Positions 18,058-26,624 of a stretch of DNA of 64,000 nt are shown here, one piece after another. Source of the DNA: Salinarchaeum sp. IM2453 (lineage in GTDB: Archaea > Halobacteriota > Halobacteria > Halobacteriales > Salinarchaeaceae); NCBI RefSeq assembly GCF_019693215.1, contig NZ_CP081183.1, forward strand, positions 685,226-749,225, given 5' to 3'. The translations under genes were made by a program, and so were the position numbers. The notes under the pieces were generated by a model that was not told the DNA's origin, searched no databases, and worked only from the letters and a program-made list of their open reading frames with translations. Position 1 is the stretch's first letter. Each line of letters starts with the position of its first letter.

Positions 18058-19083
18058 ATGACCATGTACATAGTGGCAACGGAATTGGTCGCCGAATTGG
18101 ATCCATCAACTTACCTCGTGATCGATACAATACGCGAGTTAGTCAGAGAAGCGGTTGATTGGTCACAGGAGTCGCTGGTGAGTTTTGCGTTGGCAGTTTT
18201 AATTGTCATTGTTGGGTGGTATATTGCACGAGGGGCTGTTCAATTACTCCGGCGTCCTGTCGCCAAGCGATTTGATCGGCCAAGTATTGTGCGAACAATA
18301 TTACAGACAGTCCGAGCAGCGTTAGTTACACTTTTTCTGGCTATCGCAGCAAGTATACTTGGGTTTGAGCTTAGTGAAATTCTCCTATCAGTCACAGTCT
18401 TCTCTGCAGTACTGGCGGTGATTTTAGCACCAATTGTTGGGAGTTTCATCAGCGGGTTGTTCGTACTCGCTGACCAGCCATATGAGATTGGTGACATGAT
18501 TGAATTGGTGAATGAAGATACACGGGGATATGTCGATGATATCACGCTCAGATATACCAAGATGTTTACACTTGATAACACATTCCTCGTAATTCCAAAC
18601 TCCACAATCCGCGAACGGGATATTGTAAACTATTCAGCAGAAGATGAGCGAACTCGAGAGTCACTATCGATTGTTGTAACATATGAAGGTGATCTTGATA
18701 AAGCGCGACGAACAATCGAGCGTGCGGCCCGAGATGTTGAAGATGTAGTTAGCGGGGGACCAGATATCAGGGTAACAAACGTCCGGTATCCAGCCCGACC
18801 TACCTGCTTTATTGAAGAGTTTGGGGACCACGGAGTCCATTTGACACTTCGATACTGGGTTGAGCAACCATACTGGTTGCCTCGTGTACGGTCAGAAGTA
18901 CAGGAGAAAATCTGGGAAGCAATCGAAGACATTGACGTAGAAATCGCGTACCCGCATCAGCAGTTGGTCTTTGATGAGCATAGCGGCGATCTGTCCGTAC
19001 AGTTGACAGACAAAGAGCAGTTATCTCCTGAGCAAAGTCCGCAACCCCCAGAACAATATGAGGATATTGAGTCTCAAGACTGA
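18058..19083 (+). CDS. mscS: Small-conductance mechanosensitive channel (MscS family)
   Basis: A 341-residue MscS-type protein. Three membrane helices occupy about residues 38-155, with the pore-lining third helix at VFSAVLAVILAPIVGSFISGLFVLADQPYEIGD leading into the beta domain; NTFLVIPNSTIRERDIVNYS is the conserved exit segment. The C-terminus is Gln/Glu/Asp-rich. It would release solutes on hypo-osmotic shock. AAGGGGA, a weak Shine-Dalgarno, lies just before the ATG. Its 3' end overlaps the convergent UspA gene by 10 bases. Next to trkH in the same neighbourhood, it suggests an osmotic-adaptation cluster, though the genes are separately oriented. Confidence 0.9.
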   Translation: MTMYIVATELVAELDPSTYLVIDTIRELVREAVDWSQESLVSFALAVLIVIVGWYIARGAVQLLRRPVAKRFDRPSIVRTILQTVRAALVTLFLAIAASILGFELSEILLSVTVFSAVLAVILAPIVGSFISGLFVLADQPYEIGDMIELVNEDTRGYVDDITLRYTKMFTLDNTFLVIPNSTIRERDIVNYSAEDERTRESLSIVVTYEGDLDKARRTIERAARDVEDVVSGGPDIRVTNVRYPARPTCFIEEFGDHGVHLTLRYWVEQPYWLPRVRSEVQEKIWEAIEDIDVEIAYPHQQLVFDEHSGDLSVQLTDKEQLSPEQSPQPPEQYEDIESQD

Positions 19084-19487
19084 TCAGGTGGAGAGACAAC
19101 AACGAGTTCAGCATCAATCCGGTCATTGAGAAATGAAGCAATATCAGGATCACTGAATAATCGACGAACGGCACGTCGCCATCTACTCAGTTGTTTGTGA
19201 CCGATAACGACAGTATCAGGGTTCTCAGACGCGACAGTCTCAAGGATTGTTTGTTCAACGATGAACCCCTGTCTGATAAGATATCTAGCATTTTCCATTC
19301 GACCAAATTCTCGTTCAACAGCACGTTTGAGCTCCGAGCGCGTGACCCGCTTTCCCTCCTGATAAACATTGATATGAAGAACGATGAGGTGGCCGTCTTC
19401 CACATCGGCGATATCAACCGCCTCAGCAAGTGTGCGCCGAGAGTGATCCGAAAGCGGATATCGAACAGGAGCGAGAACCGTCGTCAT
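19074..19487 (-). CDS. UspA-like universal stress domain protein
   Basis: A 137-residue single-domain protein with the Rossmann-like UspA fold: TTVLAPVRYPLSDHSRRTLAEAVDIADVEDGHLIVLHI at the start and NPDTVVIGHKQLSRW, then AELVVVSPP at the end. The GXXG-X9-G(S/T) ATP-binding motif is absent, so it is likely a non-nucleotide-binding member. The start at 19487 is preferred because MTTVLAPVRYPLSD matches the first strand; an upstream ATG adds 22 unrelated residues. It converges on mscS with a 10-base overlap of the ends. Confidence 0.78.
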   Translation of the reverse strand: MTTVLAPVRYPLSDHSRRTLAEAVDIADVEDGHLIVLHINVYQEGKRVTRSELKRAVEREFGRMENARYLIRQGFIVEQTILETVASENPDTVVIGHKQLSRWRRAVRRLFSDPDIASFLNDRIDAELVVVSPPDQS

Positions 19488-19635
19488 TAGAATACTAAAC
19501 GAGTGCCGGAATGAAAGCCGTTGTGGCCTCCAGATTATAAATGTTTCAGCCAAACTCCCATGTCAATTGTACGATGCAAAATTTGCTGAAAATTACCTCA
19601 ACATTTATAGCGTAGTGTGTGTAACGTTACCATGG

Positions 19636-19962
19636 ATGGAAAGCGCGACAACGGAGTTAACTGAACAAGCACAATCAATTTTTAGCCAACTTGGATACAC
19701 TGTCGTCGGCGACGGACAGCAATTCCGAGCTGAACGGGATTGGAAAGTTGTTCAGGTAACAGCAACAGCAAACGGCATTAGTCTGCCTGAATCTGGATCG
19801 CTACACTGCTTTGTAACACCGACATCAGAAGCGGAGCGTCTCCGGCAACAACTCCGTGATCGCGACCCCGACTATGAATGGGCAGTAATAAGCGTTGATG
19901 AGGAGCAGGACGACTACAGCGTTGAACGTGCCCCACCAGGACCACAACATGATCTCACCTAA
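19636..19962 (+). CDS. Conserved haloarchaeal protein of unknown function
   Basis: A 108-residue acidic soluble protein (TELTEQAQSIFSQLGYTV, then FRAERDWKVVQVTA, SLHCFVTP, DYEWAVISVDE and ending VERAPPGP). I recognise the pattern as a family common in haloarchaea close to arfC, possibly the one labelled DUF7116, but I am not certain of the number. No catalytic motif is visible. The start at 19636 fits the family length; an ATG one codon-phase away at 19632 is out of frame. It points toward arfC but about 550 bases of transposon debris now separate them. Confidence 0.6.
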   Translation: MESATTELTEQAQSIFSQLGYTVVGDGQQFRAERDWKVVQVTATANGISLPESGSLHCFVTPTSEAERLRQQLRDRDPDYEWAVISVDEEQDDYSVERAPPGPQHDLT

Positions 19963-20037
19963 GTCCTGGTGTGTTAATTGACTCCCTACAGTTAATTCGG
20001 GGGAGTTTCGACTTGCTACCACTGTAACACGCAGCCA

Positions 20038-20251
20038 GTGAAGTACCTCGGGGTCAAGCCCTGAGGCTTCCGTGTTTGGGTCTGCACCGCACCGGCAACG
20101 GAATGTAATTCCGCCCGACCTTCTCCACGAGGAGTCGGCTGGAATTAACACCCGAACACACTGTATGTCCGCGGGAGTCGGCGGCTCCACCACCGCCCGA
20201 CAACTCCCGTCTCACCGCCGTAGCGGGTGTTGAGAGGAGTCGCAGTTCCAA
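20038..20251 (-). mobile_element. TnpB-element 3' remnant with right end
   Basis: The plus strand starts GTGAAGTACCTCGGGG, the same end as at 372, with the loop TCAAG and a one-base-changed second arm (CCCTGAGG). On the minus strand an open frame of 65 codons finishes CRPKHGSLRA and stops inside the hairpin, just as the intact TnpB ends EAGSPGA at the same point. The upstream residues do not show the RuvC or zinc motifs, so at best it is a damaged C-terminal scrap. Confidence 0.55.
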
Positions 20252-20373
20252 ACTACTCCAACGACCAGCAACGGAAATGAGGTCTTCATTTCCATACTTT
20301 GAGTGGTTTGTTTCTAGTCGTTACCTGTTAGTACACTCTATTGATATTTAAAAGATGACCTTCTGACGGCATT

Positions 20374-20475
20374 CACCCTCGGGGGCAAGTGGTTCGAGAC
20401 GCAAAGCGTCTCGTCATCATGGAAATCTCCGATTTCCAAACGACCCCGAGGCACTCTGCCTGCTTTCTCTGTAGA
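20374..20475 (-). repeat. Multi-hairpin TnpB right end upstream of arfC
   Basis: An outer stem CCTCGGGG (20377-20384) pairs with CCCCGAGG (20444-20451). Inside are two further hairpins: GAGACGC/GCGTCTC with a 3-base loop (20396-20412) and GGAAAT/ATTTCC (20421-20437). The right flank GAGGCACTCTGCCTGC...CTGTAGAC matches the copy at 372. This looks like a fuller version of the same end with an extra two-hairpin insert, a cloverleaf-like fold. Confidence 0.65.
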
Positions 20476-20511
20476 CTCTGGCTTTTTGTATATGTCTCAC
20501 CGAGTAGTGAC

Positions 20512-21177
20512 ATGGACATCCTCGTAAACGCGGCAATAAGTGTTGATGGAAAGCTCTCGAATGCAGATCGGGAACAGGTTGCGATTAGTGGTTCTAGTGA
20601 TTTTGATCGTGTTGACCAGATACGGGCAGAACGTGATGCAATTATGGTTGGAGTGGGGACAGTAATTGCGGATGATCCGCATTTAGATCTTGATGATCCA
20701 GCGTTGCAACAGCAGCGGAAACAGCGGGGGGAGCAGCCAAACCCAATTCGAGTAGTTGCTGATTCAGATGGCCGAACTCCGTTAGATGCTCGAGTCCTTG
20801 ATGACGTTGCTGAAACGTATATACTAACAGCGGAAACAATCAACCCCAAGCGAAAGCGGCAACTCGAAAAAGCAGGCGCAACAGTGATAGTAGCAGGAGA
20901 TAATAAGGTTAACCTGCCAGCTGCGATTGATGAGCTTGAGGATCATGGAATTGAGTCGATGTTAATTGAAGGCGGTGGGGAGTTACTCTATTCAGTTTTT
21001 GCACACGGATTGGTCGATAAACTATCAGTGTACATTGGGTCGATGATAATCGGGGGACGAGATGCGCCAACACTCGTTGATGGGGAAGGATTTGACGAAG
21101 ACTTTCCAAAATTATCGCTTGAAACAGTCACGCAAATTGATGACGGGGTATTACTTGAGTATACACTAGAACGGTAA
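20512..21177 (+). CDS. arfC: 2,5-diamino-6-ribosylamino-pyrimidinone 5'-phosphate reductase
   Basis: A 221-residue RibD-C/DHFR-like reductase of archaeal riboflavin and F420 (FO) precursor synthesis; it reduces the ribosyl side chain to ribityl with NAD(P)H. Seen: LVNAAISVDGKLSN at the start, DAIMVGVGTVIADDPHL, NPIRVVADSDGRTPLDARV, and MLIEGGGELLYSVFAHGLVDKL near the end, all family hallmarks. The start at 20512 is the ATG where homology begins; the open frame upstream runs through the hairpin element at 20374 and should not be included. Confidence 0.92.
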   Translation: MDILVNAAISVDGKLSNADREQVAISGSSDFDRVDQIRAERDAIMVGVGTVIADDPHLDLDDPALQQQRKQRGEQPNPIRVVADSDGRTPLDARVLDDVAETYILTAETINPKRKRQLEKAGATVIVAGDNKVNLPAAIDELEDHGIESMLIEGGGELLYSVFAHGLVDKLSVYIGSMIIGGRDAPTLVDGEGFDEDFPKLSLETVTQIDDGVLLEYTLER

Positions 21178-21248
21178 CAATCCCCACGAAAATGCCGGTA
21201 TGCGTAGTATCTCGCAACGTTTTTTGCTCTTGGCAACCGACCGTTTAC

Positions 21249-22754
21249 ATGGCGAACAACGTTTCAGAATCAGGTTTTTTCTCCGAGAAATTGGACGTTC
21301 CGGAGGCGCTGACTTTTGACGATGTTTTATTACGGCCAAAAAAGAGTACTGTTGAGCCTGACGAAGCAAATCTATCAACACAGGTGTCAACAAATGTTTC
21401 GCTAAACGTTCCAGTACTGTCGGCTGCCATGGATACAGTAACTGAAAGTGAAATGGCAATTGGAATGGCCCGACAGGGGGGCCTGGGCGTTATCCATCGA
21501 AATCGTGATATTGAGTGGGCAGTTGAACAGGTCAATCGTGTCAAACAGGCTGACGAGCTAGTCATTGACCGAGAAGACGTTGTTACTGCCCGACCAGAGC
21601 AGTCAGTGCAAGAAGTTGATCGGATGATGGAACGAGAAGGAATTGGGGGTGCACCAGTCGTCGATGAAGATGACCGGGTTCTGGGAATTATTTCTGGAAC
21701 AGACGTGCGTCCGCATCTGGAAGTTGCTGAGGAAGATCCGGTGCGAGAAGCAATGACGGATGAAGTCGTCACTGCATCACAGGACATCGACGCTCGGGAA
21801 GCATTTGATTTAATGTACGAGCATAAAATCGAACGGGTTCCTGTTGTTGACAGTGAAAATAGACTCACGGGATTAGTCACGATGGCTGGCGTTATTGAGC
21901 GCCGTGAATACACGGACGCTGTTCGAGACGAGAACGGTAAGCTTCGTGTTGGTGTTGCAGTCGGGCCATTTGACTATGAGCGTGCACAGCGCGTTGATGA
22001 AGCTGGGGCAGATATTCTATTTATCGATACGGCACACGCACATAATCAAAACGTCATCGACGGAGCGAAGGAGATCAAAGCCTCCGTTGATGCAGATGTT
22101 GTCGTTGGAAACATTGGCACTCGCGAAGCAGCAGAAGACTTAGCTGAATTTGCAGACGGAATGAAAGTTGGTATTGGCCCAGGTTCAATCTGTACAACGC
22201 GAATTGTGTCCGGTGCTGGAATGCCACAGATTTCAGCTATTGCGCAAGTCGCTGATGTTGCTGCTGAGTATGACATTCCAGTAATTGCCGACGGAGGTAT
22301 CCGATACTCAGGTGATGCAATCAAAGCAATTGCTGCCGGAGCTGATGCAGTGATGCTTGGATCGTACTTTGCTGGTACTGACGAAGCGCCTGGCCGAGTT
22401 ATTACGATGAACGGCAAGAAGTACAAGCAGTACCGAGGAATGGGATCGGTTGGAGCGATGAAATCCGGAGACCCAGAAGAGAATCGATATCTCAAGGATG
22501 AGCCTGACGAGGAAGAGTATGTACCAGAAGGTGTTGAAGCAGCAACACCATACAAAGGAACGCTTGAAAGTGAGCTTCACCAGCTCACTGGTGGTATGCA
22601 GTCCGGAATGGGATATGTTGGTGCAGAGACAATCCCAGAATTCAAAGATCGTGCAGAGTTCGTGCGTGTTTCATCAGCTGGGCAGCGAGAAAGCCACGCA
22701 CATGACGTTGTCATAACAGACGAAGCACCAAATTACAGCCCAGATCAAGAATAA
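21249..22754 (+). CDS. guaB: Inosine-5'-monophosphate dehydrogenase
   Basis: A 501-residue IMPDH that oxidises IMP to XMP, the committed step to GMP. It has the full barrel with the catalytic loop GPGSICTTR (Cys315), [17 protein letters not shown] flap, and [18 protein letters not shown]; the two CBS domains sit at about residues 105-220. The start at 21249 follows from [28 protein letters not shown]; earlier codons (from 21192) read poorly. A 71-base gap separates it from arfC. Confidence 0.97.
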   Translation: MANNVSESGFFSEKLDVPEALTFDDVLLRPKKSTVEPDEANLSTQVSTNVSLNVPVLSAAMDTVTESEMAIGMARQGGLGVIHRNRDIEWAVEQVNRVKQADELVIDREDVVTARPEQSVQEVDRMMEREGIGGAPVVDEDDRVLGIISGTDVRPHLEVAEEDPVREAMTDEVVTASQDIDAREAFDLMYEHKIERVPVVDSENRLTGLVTMAGVIERREYTDAVRDENGKLRVGVAVGPFDYERAQRVDEAGADILFIDTAHAHNQNVIDGAKEIKASVDADVVVGNIGTREAAEDLAEFADGMKVGIGPGSICTTRIVSGAGMPQISAIAQVADVAAEYDIPVIADGGIRYSGDAIKAIAAGADAVMLGSYFAGTDEAPGRVITMNGKKYKQYRGMGSVGAMKSGDPEENRYLKDEPDEEEYVPEGVEAATPYKGTLESELHQLTGGMQSGMGYVGAETIPEFKDRAEFVRVSSAGQRESHAHDVVITDEAPNYSPDQE

Positions 22755-22768
22755 CGGGATAAAACGAA

Positions 22769-23164
22769 CTATTCCTCAGGTTCAAAGTCAAGTGCAACGG
22801 AATTGATGCAGAATCGTTTACCAGTTGGTTCTGGACCGTCCTCGAAGACGTGTCCCAGGTGTCCTTCACAGTTTTTACAGACAACTTCAGTTCGTACCAT
22901 TCCGTGGCTCCGATCTTCGCGATATTCTATTGTATCATCATTCGCTGCTTCCCAGAAGCTTGGCCAGCCACATCCATGATCGAATTTGGTGTCTGAGTCG
23001 AATAGCACAACACCACAGCCAGCACAGCGGTATGTGCCATCTTCAAAGCGATCAACATGTTCGCCTGTATGTGGCGTTTCAGTACCTGCCTCGCGGAGGA
23101 TATGATACTCTTCTGAATCAAGTTGCTCTTTCCATTCTTCTTCTGATTCGGGGAGTTTGGACAT
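22769..23164 (-). CDS. msrB: Peptide-methionine (R)-S-oxide reductase MsrB
   Basis: A 131-residue MsrB that reduces the R form of methionine sulfoxide. Zinc ligands are in YRCAGCG and VVCKNCEGHLGHVF; GCGWPSFWEA is the substrate pocket and RFCINSVAL carries the catalytic cysteine. No other cysteine is well placed as the resolving residue near the N-terminus. The start at 23164 gives MSKLPESEEEWKEQL, the normal family start. It converges on guaB with 14 bases between. Confidence 0.95.
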   Translation of the reverse strand: MSKLPESEEEWKEQLDSEEYHILREAGTETPHTGEHVDRFEDGTYRCAGCGVVLFDSDTKFDHGCGWPSFWEAANDDTIEYREDRSHGMVRTEVVCKNCEGHLGHVFEDGPEPTGKRFCINSVALDFEPEE

Positions 23165-23204
23165 AGCTAGAATAGGCTCTGTAGACACTTTACATGCGCG
23201 CCGC

Positions 23205-23813
23205 CTAACGATCCATATAGGTGCTGGGATACTCTGTGCCCGAGTCATCGTCATCAGCAAACATCGACATGACGCCGAACTGGAAGAGTATGCCAAAGGC
23301 AAAAACAAGGAGAAAGACTGCTCCAGTCATATCGAAGGCAATTGGGTCAAGCGATTGTGTTTCTGCAACTGATCGCAGATCATCAACAGTGATAGAGAAT
23401 GTGAGGACTGACGCCCCAGCGAATGATGTGAGCACGATCATAATAGATTTAAAGAGATACAACGCGAGGCCAGCGCCAAAGATAGCAAGGATAACCACAA
23501 GCGCAAACGTGCCAAAATCGCTGAGTCCATATTCAAATGCAGCCGCTCGACCGATCCAAGCCCCGAGGAAAAATCCGGGAAGCGCTACCAAAAATCGCTG
23601 AATGAAAACAAAAACAATAGCAGCGATGGCACCAACAATAACAGTGAGCAACAGCTGGATATCAGTCGAAGCACCTTCGATTGCAAAATACGAGTATGTG
23701 ATACCACCTCCAAGTCCAAATCCGAAAAGCGCGACCAGTAGCAGATATAACTGATAGCCGAACAGAAGAAATGCCAATCCAATCATAAATAGGCCTATTG
23801 TGAGTGTCTCCAT
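23205..23813 (-). CDS. Multi-pass membrane protein (DUF4203/TMEM198-like)
   Basis: A 202-residue hydrophobic protein with six or seven membrane segments and an acidic hydrophilic tail (ADDDDSGTEYPSTYMDR). The Gly-rich membrane segments LFGFGLGGGITYSYF and LPGFFLGAWIGRAAAF fit the TM7S3/TM198-like domain (DUF4203). The role is unknown. The start at 23813 begins directly with a membrane helix. It is co-directional with msrB, 40 bases upstream of it, so the two could form an operon. Confidence 0.6.
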   Translation of the reverse strand: METLTIGLFMIGLAFLLFGYQLYLLLVALFGFGLGGGITYSYFAIEGASTDIQLLLTVIVGAIAAIVFVFIQRFLVALPGFFLGAWIGRAAAFEYGLSDFGTFALVVILAIFGAGLALYLFKSIMIVLTSFAGASVLTFSITVDDLRSVAETQSLDPIAFDMTGAVFLLVFAFGILFQFGVMSMFADDDDSGTEYPSTYMDR

Positions 23814-24126
23814 AGACGACAGTAGACAGATACGGAACAAATACCTATTGTTAGCGAATTGTTCTTACCCAGATGAAATATCAGGCTCAGACCAATATTG
23901 ACTTTCACTATGTTCTGAAAGACGGAGACCTCCGCATTGGGAGTTTCAGGATTGCAGATCGGTCGACGTGACTGGGACGCTGGCGAAGACAAGCTGTCAT
24001 CTCCGATTCTAGCATGGGAGTCAGAGTTACCGTGTGCTGGAATTCGCGTCAAGCGGCCCGAAAGAGATTCCTTCAGACGTGGTAGGTACTGACGTATTTA
24101 CAAAGAAGTTCGGGGATACAAGAAAG
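23814..24126. other. Spacer with no recognised content
   Basis: 313 bases between the membrane protein and tRNA-Lys. I see no gene, element end or strong hairpin. Its middle (23930-24060) is richer in G+C than the flanks, so it could be a very decayed gene, but nothing supports a name. Confidence 0.4.
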
Positions 24127-24200
24127 CGGGCCGGGAGGGATTTGAACCCCCGACCGACGGATTAAGAGTCCGTCGCTCTCCCTAACTGAGCTACCGGCCC
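24127..24200 (-). tRNA. tRNA-Lys (anticodon CTT)
   Basis: Reading the minus strand: acceptor GGGCCGG/CCGGCCC, D arm GCTC...GAGC, anticodon stem ACGGA/TCCGT around loop CTCTTAA giving anticodon CTT, T arm GGGGG/CCCTC around TTCAAAT, discriminator G. There is no intron and no encoded CCA. ATAATATAAT about 15 bases upstream may be the TATA element. Confidence 0.97.
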
Positions 24201-24424
24201 AAGACATTATATTATCAACAACCGGCTCACAAATAGGTTTCCTTTCGGAAGTTCAACGGTGATTCTGTACGGTGGATGGATCGAGGAGACAACGGCACCA
24301 ATCGATAAGGAGCGTCAGACATTATAAAGCGTGTAAATTGCATTAAATTCAATTTAACAATTTTTGATGCCATAATATCAAATCCCCGAGTGTTAAGTAT
24401 TAGGCGGAGATACCTCAACATACC

Positions 24425-25864
24425 ATGAGTAGCGGAGTAGGTGTCTCGGCAATGTCTTCATATGCGATTCTCGGGTGCGGTAGTGTTGGATTTGCCGTTG
24501 CAGAGCGTCTTTCCGAGCAGGGAAAGGATGTGCTGATTATAGATCGTGATGAGGACAGAGTTGAGGCACTCCGCGATCAAGATTTGAACGCCAAGACGGC
24601 GGATATGACCGAACAGTCAACCGCCGAAGCAATTGCTAACCGAGATGTTGTGCTAATGATGGCTGCTGACGCGCAGACCAATCAAGCTGCACTTGAACAG
24701 CTTCGAGAAGTATCCGATGATCCATATGTTGTTGTGCGGGCAGATGACCCAATATCAAGTAACGAGCTCGAAGCGGCTGGTGCTGATGTAGTAATTAACC
24801 CATCTGACGTCATCGCAGATTATGCAGTTCGTTCGCTTGAGACGGGAGAATTGGAGCACAAGGTAGCCCAACTTGTAGAGGTGCTCGGGGAAGCCGACAG
24901 GAAAGTGGGGATTCTGACCCACGATAGTCCAGACCCGGATTCGATCGCAAGCGCAGCAGCGCTACAGGCAATTGCGGAGCACGTTGGAGTCGAGGCAGAC
25001 ATTCTCTATGACGGCGATTTAGGACATCAAGAGAATCGTGCATTCGTAAATCTGCTAGATTTAGGACTGCAAGAATGGGATGAGGTTGAGAAATCGGAAT
25101 ATGATCTCTTTGCGGTGGTCGACTTAGGCGAAGAGGAAGTTGACGCTGACTATGACATCCTAATTGATCATCACGAGCCAGAGGAGATACCTGAGATCAA
25201 ATTTGTCGATATTCGTCCGAATGTCTCCTCGACATCAACCATTCTCACAAAATATACACAAGAGTTGGACTTGAATGTCAGTGAGGCTGTGGCAACAGCA
25301 TTGTTGTACGGGATTCGTGCAGAAACCGTTGATTTCAAGGAAGAAACTACACCAGCGGACCTAACGGCGGCTGCATACTTACATCCGTTTGCTGATCATG
25401 ACACATTAGAGCAAGTTGAGTCGCCGTCAATGTCGCCTGAAACGCTCGATGTGTTAGCTGAAGCAATTCAGAATCGAGATGTCAGAGGATCACACTTAGT
25501 TTCAAATGCAGGATATATTACTGAACGTGATGCATTGAACCAAGCCGCTCAACACTTACTCAATCTTGAAGGGATTTCAACGACGGCTGTCTTTGGAATT
25601 GCTGAGGACACAATCTATCTTGCAGCCCGGTCTAAAGATATTCGTCTTGATATTGGGAAAGTTCTGCAGGATGCATACGAAGAAATCGGGGAAACAGCAG
25701 GTCACTCCACACAAGCGAATGTCAGGGTTCCAATGGGGATTTTTACCGGCGTGGAAGTCACAGAAGACAACCGAGATACCTTACTTGAGTTGACAGAAAA
25801 AGCTGTAAAGCAACGGCTCTTCGAAGCGATGGGCGTCGACAGTGGCGAAGGAAACGGGTCCTAG
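24425..25864 (+). CDS. RCK N-domain / DHH-DHHA1 phosphoesterase fusion
   Basis: A 479-residue protein that joins an N-terminal TrkA-N (RCK) nucleotide-binding domain (GCGSVG at residues 17-22, acidic IIDRDED after the second strand) to a DHH phosphoesterase domain with intact motifs (HDSPDPDS 166-173, DHH 248-250) and a C-terminal DHHA1 domain with GHSTQANVRVPMG. DHH-DHHA1 proteins hydrolyse short or cyclic dinucleotides (NrnA, GdpP, DhhP types). RCK domains sense nucleotides in K+ transport. The fusion therefore plausibly senses NAD(H) or a cyclic dinucleotide. The start may be 24425 or the ATG nine codons later (24452), where the RCK fold begins. Confidence 0.88.
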   Translation: MSSGVGVSAMSSYAILGCGSVGFAVAERLSEQGKDVLIIDRDEDRVEALRDQDLNAKTADMTEQSTAEAIANRDVVLMMAADAQTNQAALEQLREVSDDPYVVVRADDPISSNELEAAGADVVINPSDVIADYAVRSLETGELEHKVAQLVEVLGEADRKVGILTHDSPDPDSIASAAALQAIAEHVGVEADILYDGDLGHQENRAFVNLLDLGLQEWDEVEKSEYDLFAVVDLGEEEVDADYDILIDHHEPEEIPEIKFVDIRPNVSSTSTILTKYTQELDLNVSEAVATALLYGIRAETVDFKEETTPADLTAAAYLHPFADHDTLEQVESPSMSPETLDVLAEAIQNRDVRGSHLVSNAGYITERDALNQAAQHLLNLEGISTTAVFGIAEDTIYLAARSKDIRLDIGKVLQDAYEEIGETAGHSTQANVRVPMGIFTGVEVTEDNRDTLLELTEKAVKQRLFEAMGVDSGEGNGS

Positions 25865-25943
25865 TTCAGCAAGAGTCAAGAATCCATTTTTGTGAGATAC
25901 GCAGAACTAATCGCTAACTGCCTACATCGTGGTAACTGTTTAG

Positions 25944-26243
25944 CTAATTTTGATGTTCGTTACCTTCGGCTTCCTCTGGATCGTCTGAAACCCGCTCAAT
26001 AACATCACTGACAATGACAATATCACCGACTGCCTGAATCCATCGGTATGGAATAATTACACCACGGCTACGATTAATGTCATTATCAAACAAATCATCG
26101 TTGACACGATGAAGTGCTAATCCAGTTACCTGATTTGCACCTGAATCAATGCGGAGATCTTCAACTTTCCCAACATAAACACCACTGTTCGAATAAACAT
26201 CCAGATCAACAAGCGCAGTGATTTCCTGCGGTTCGTTGTTCAT
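25944..26243 (-). CDS. PRC-barrel domain protein
   Basis: A 99-residue protein with a PRC-barrel: ITALVDLDVYSNSGVYVGKVEDLRIDSGANQVTGLALHRV, then RGVIIPYRWIQAVGDIVIVSDVIERV. Archaeal stand-alone PRC-barrel proteins have been linked to cell division (CdpB family) or RNA processing; this copy has no further mark. C-terminal tail is acidic. It is single, on the strand opposite to the RCK-DHH gene. Confidence 0.82.
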   Translation of the reverse strand: MNNEPQEITALVDLDVYSNSGVYVGKVEDLRIDSGANQVTGLALHRVNDDLFDNDINRSRGVIIPYRWIQAVGDIVIVSDVIERVSDDPEEAEGNEHQN

Positions 26244-26332
26244 ATACGCTAAGTGTTGGCGGAGGTTATTAATTATGCAGGGAGTGATCTAAGAGACACA
26301 CCATTCTCGGTCCGTGCGGAGACAAGTGATCG

Positions 26333-26533
26333 TTACTCGGATGCCTCGTAGCCAGCCAACTCGACTTGTTCAATCAGGGTATCAATGTCGTCGACAGATC
26401 CCTCGACGATAGCAACCTTGTCATATCGGTCTGCTTCGGCAGACTCAACGCCGTCTGCCATCTCAAGTGCCTCTTCAACAACTTCTTCGCATTTCTCGCA
26501 TGTCATGCCTTCAACAGTCAATTCTGTTGTCAT
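26333..26533 (-). CDS. Heavy-metal-associated (HMA) domain protein, copper chaperone-like
   Basis: A 66-residue ferredoxin-like HMA domain: TTELTVEGMTCEKCEEVVEEAL carries the metal site MTCxxC, and EQVELAGYEA closes the fold. Such CopZ-like proteins carry Cu(I) to P-type ATPases; no ATPase or copper regulator is nearby. The start at 26533 is the ATG that directly precedes the first strand. Confidence 0.88.
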   Translation of the reverse strand: MTTELTVEGMTCEKCEEVVEEALEMADGVESAEADRYDKVAIVEGSVDDIDTLIEQVELAGYEASE

Positions 26534-26624
26534 CAAATGGCCATTTGATAGCATCGGAAAGAAGCGTTACGGTTGGCTGCCGAAAATCTGTGGAATAGAC
26601 CAGTCCAGAGGAATTGCAGACCTA

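Larger units (their letters stand above)
19963..20511. other. Transposon-debris spacer ahead of arfC
   Basis: This 549-base spacer carries two element remnants: 20038-20251 with a tnpB-tail-like end, and the multi-hairpin end 20374-20475. The stretch between them (20260-20345) is AT-rich. The arfC promoter must lie within the last remnant or just after it (TTTTTGTATATG at 20483-20494). I see no intact gene. Confidence 0.6.

Noticed and set aside
21245-21913. Long open frame (222 codons) on the minus strand inside guaB
   Set aside because: It is Ser/Arg/Thr-rich without any family pattern and lies wholly opposite guaB, which is clearly real. Similar antisense frames at 31838-32389 and 41072-41611 are rejected for the same reason.
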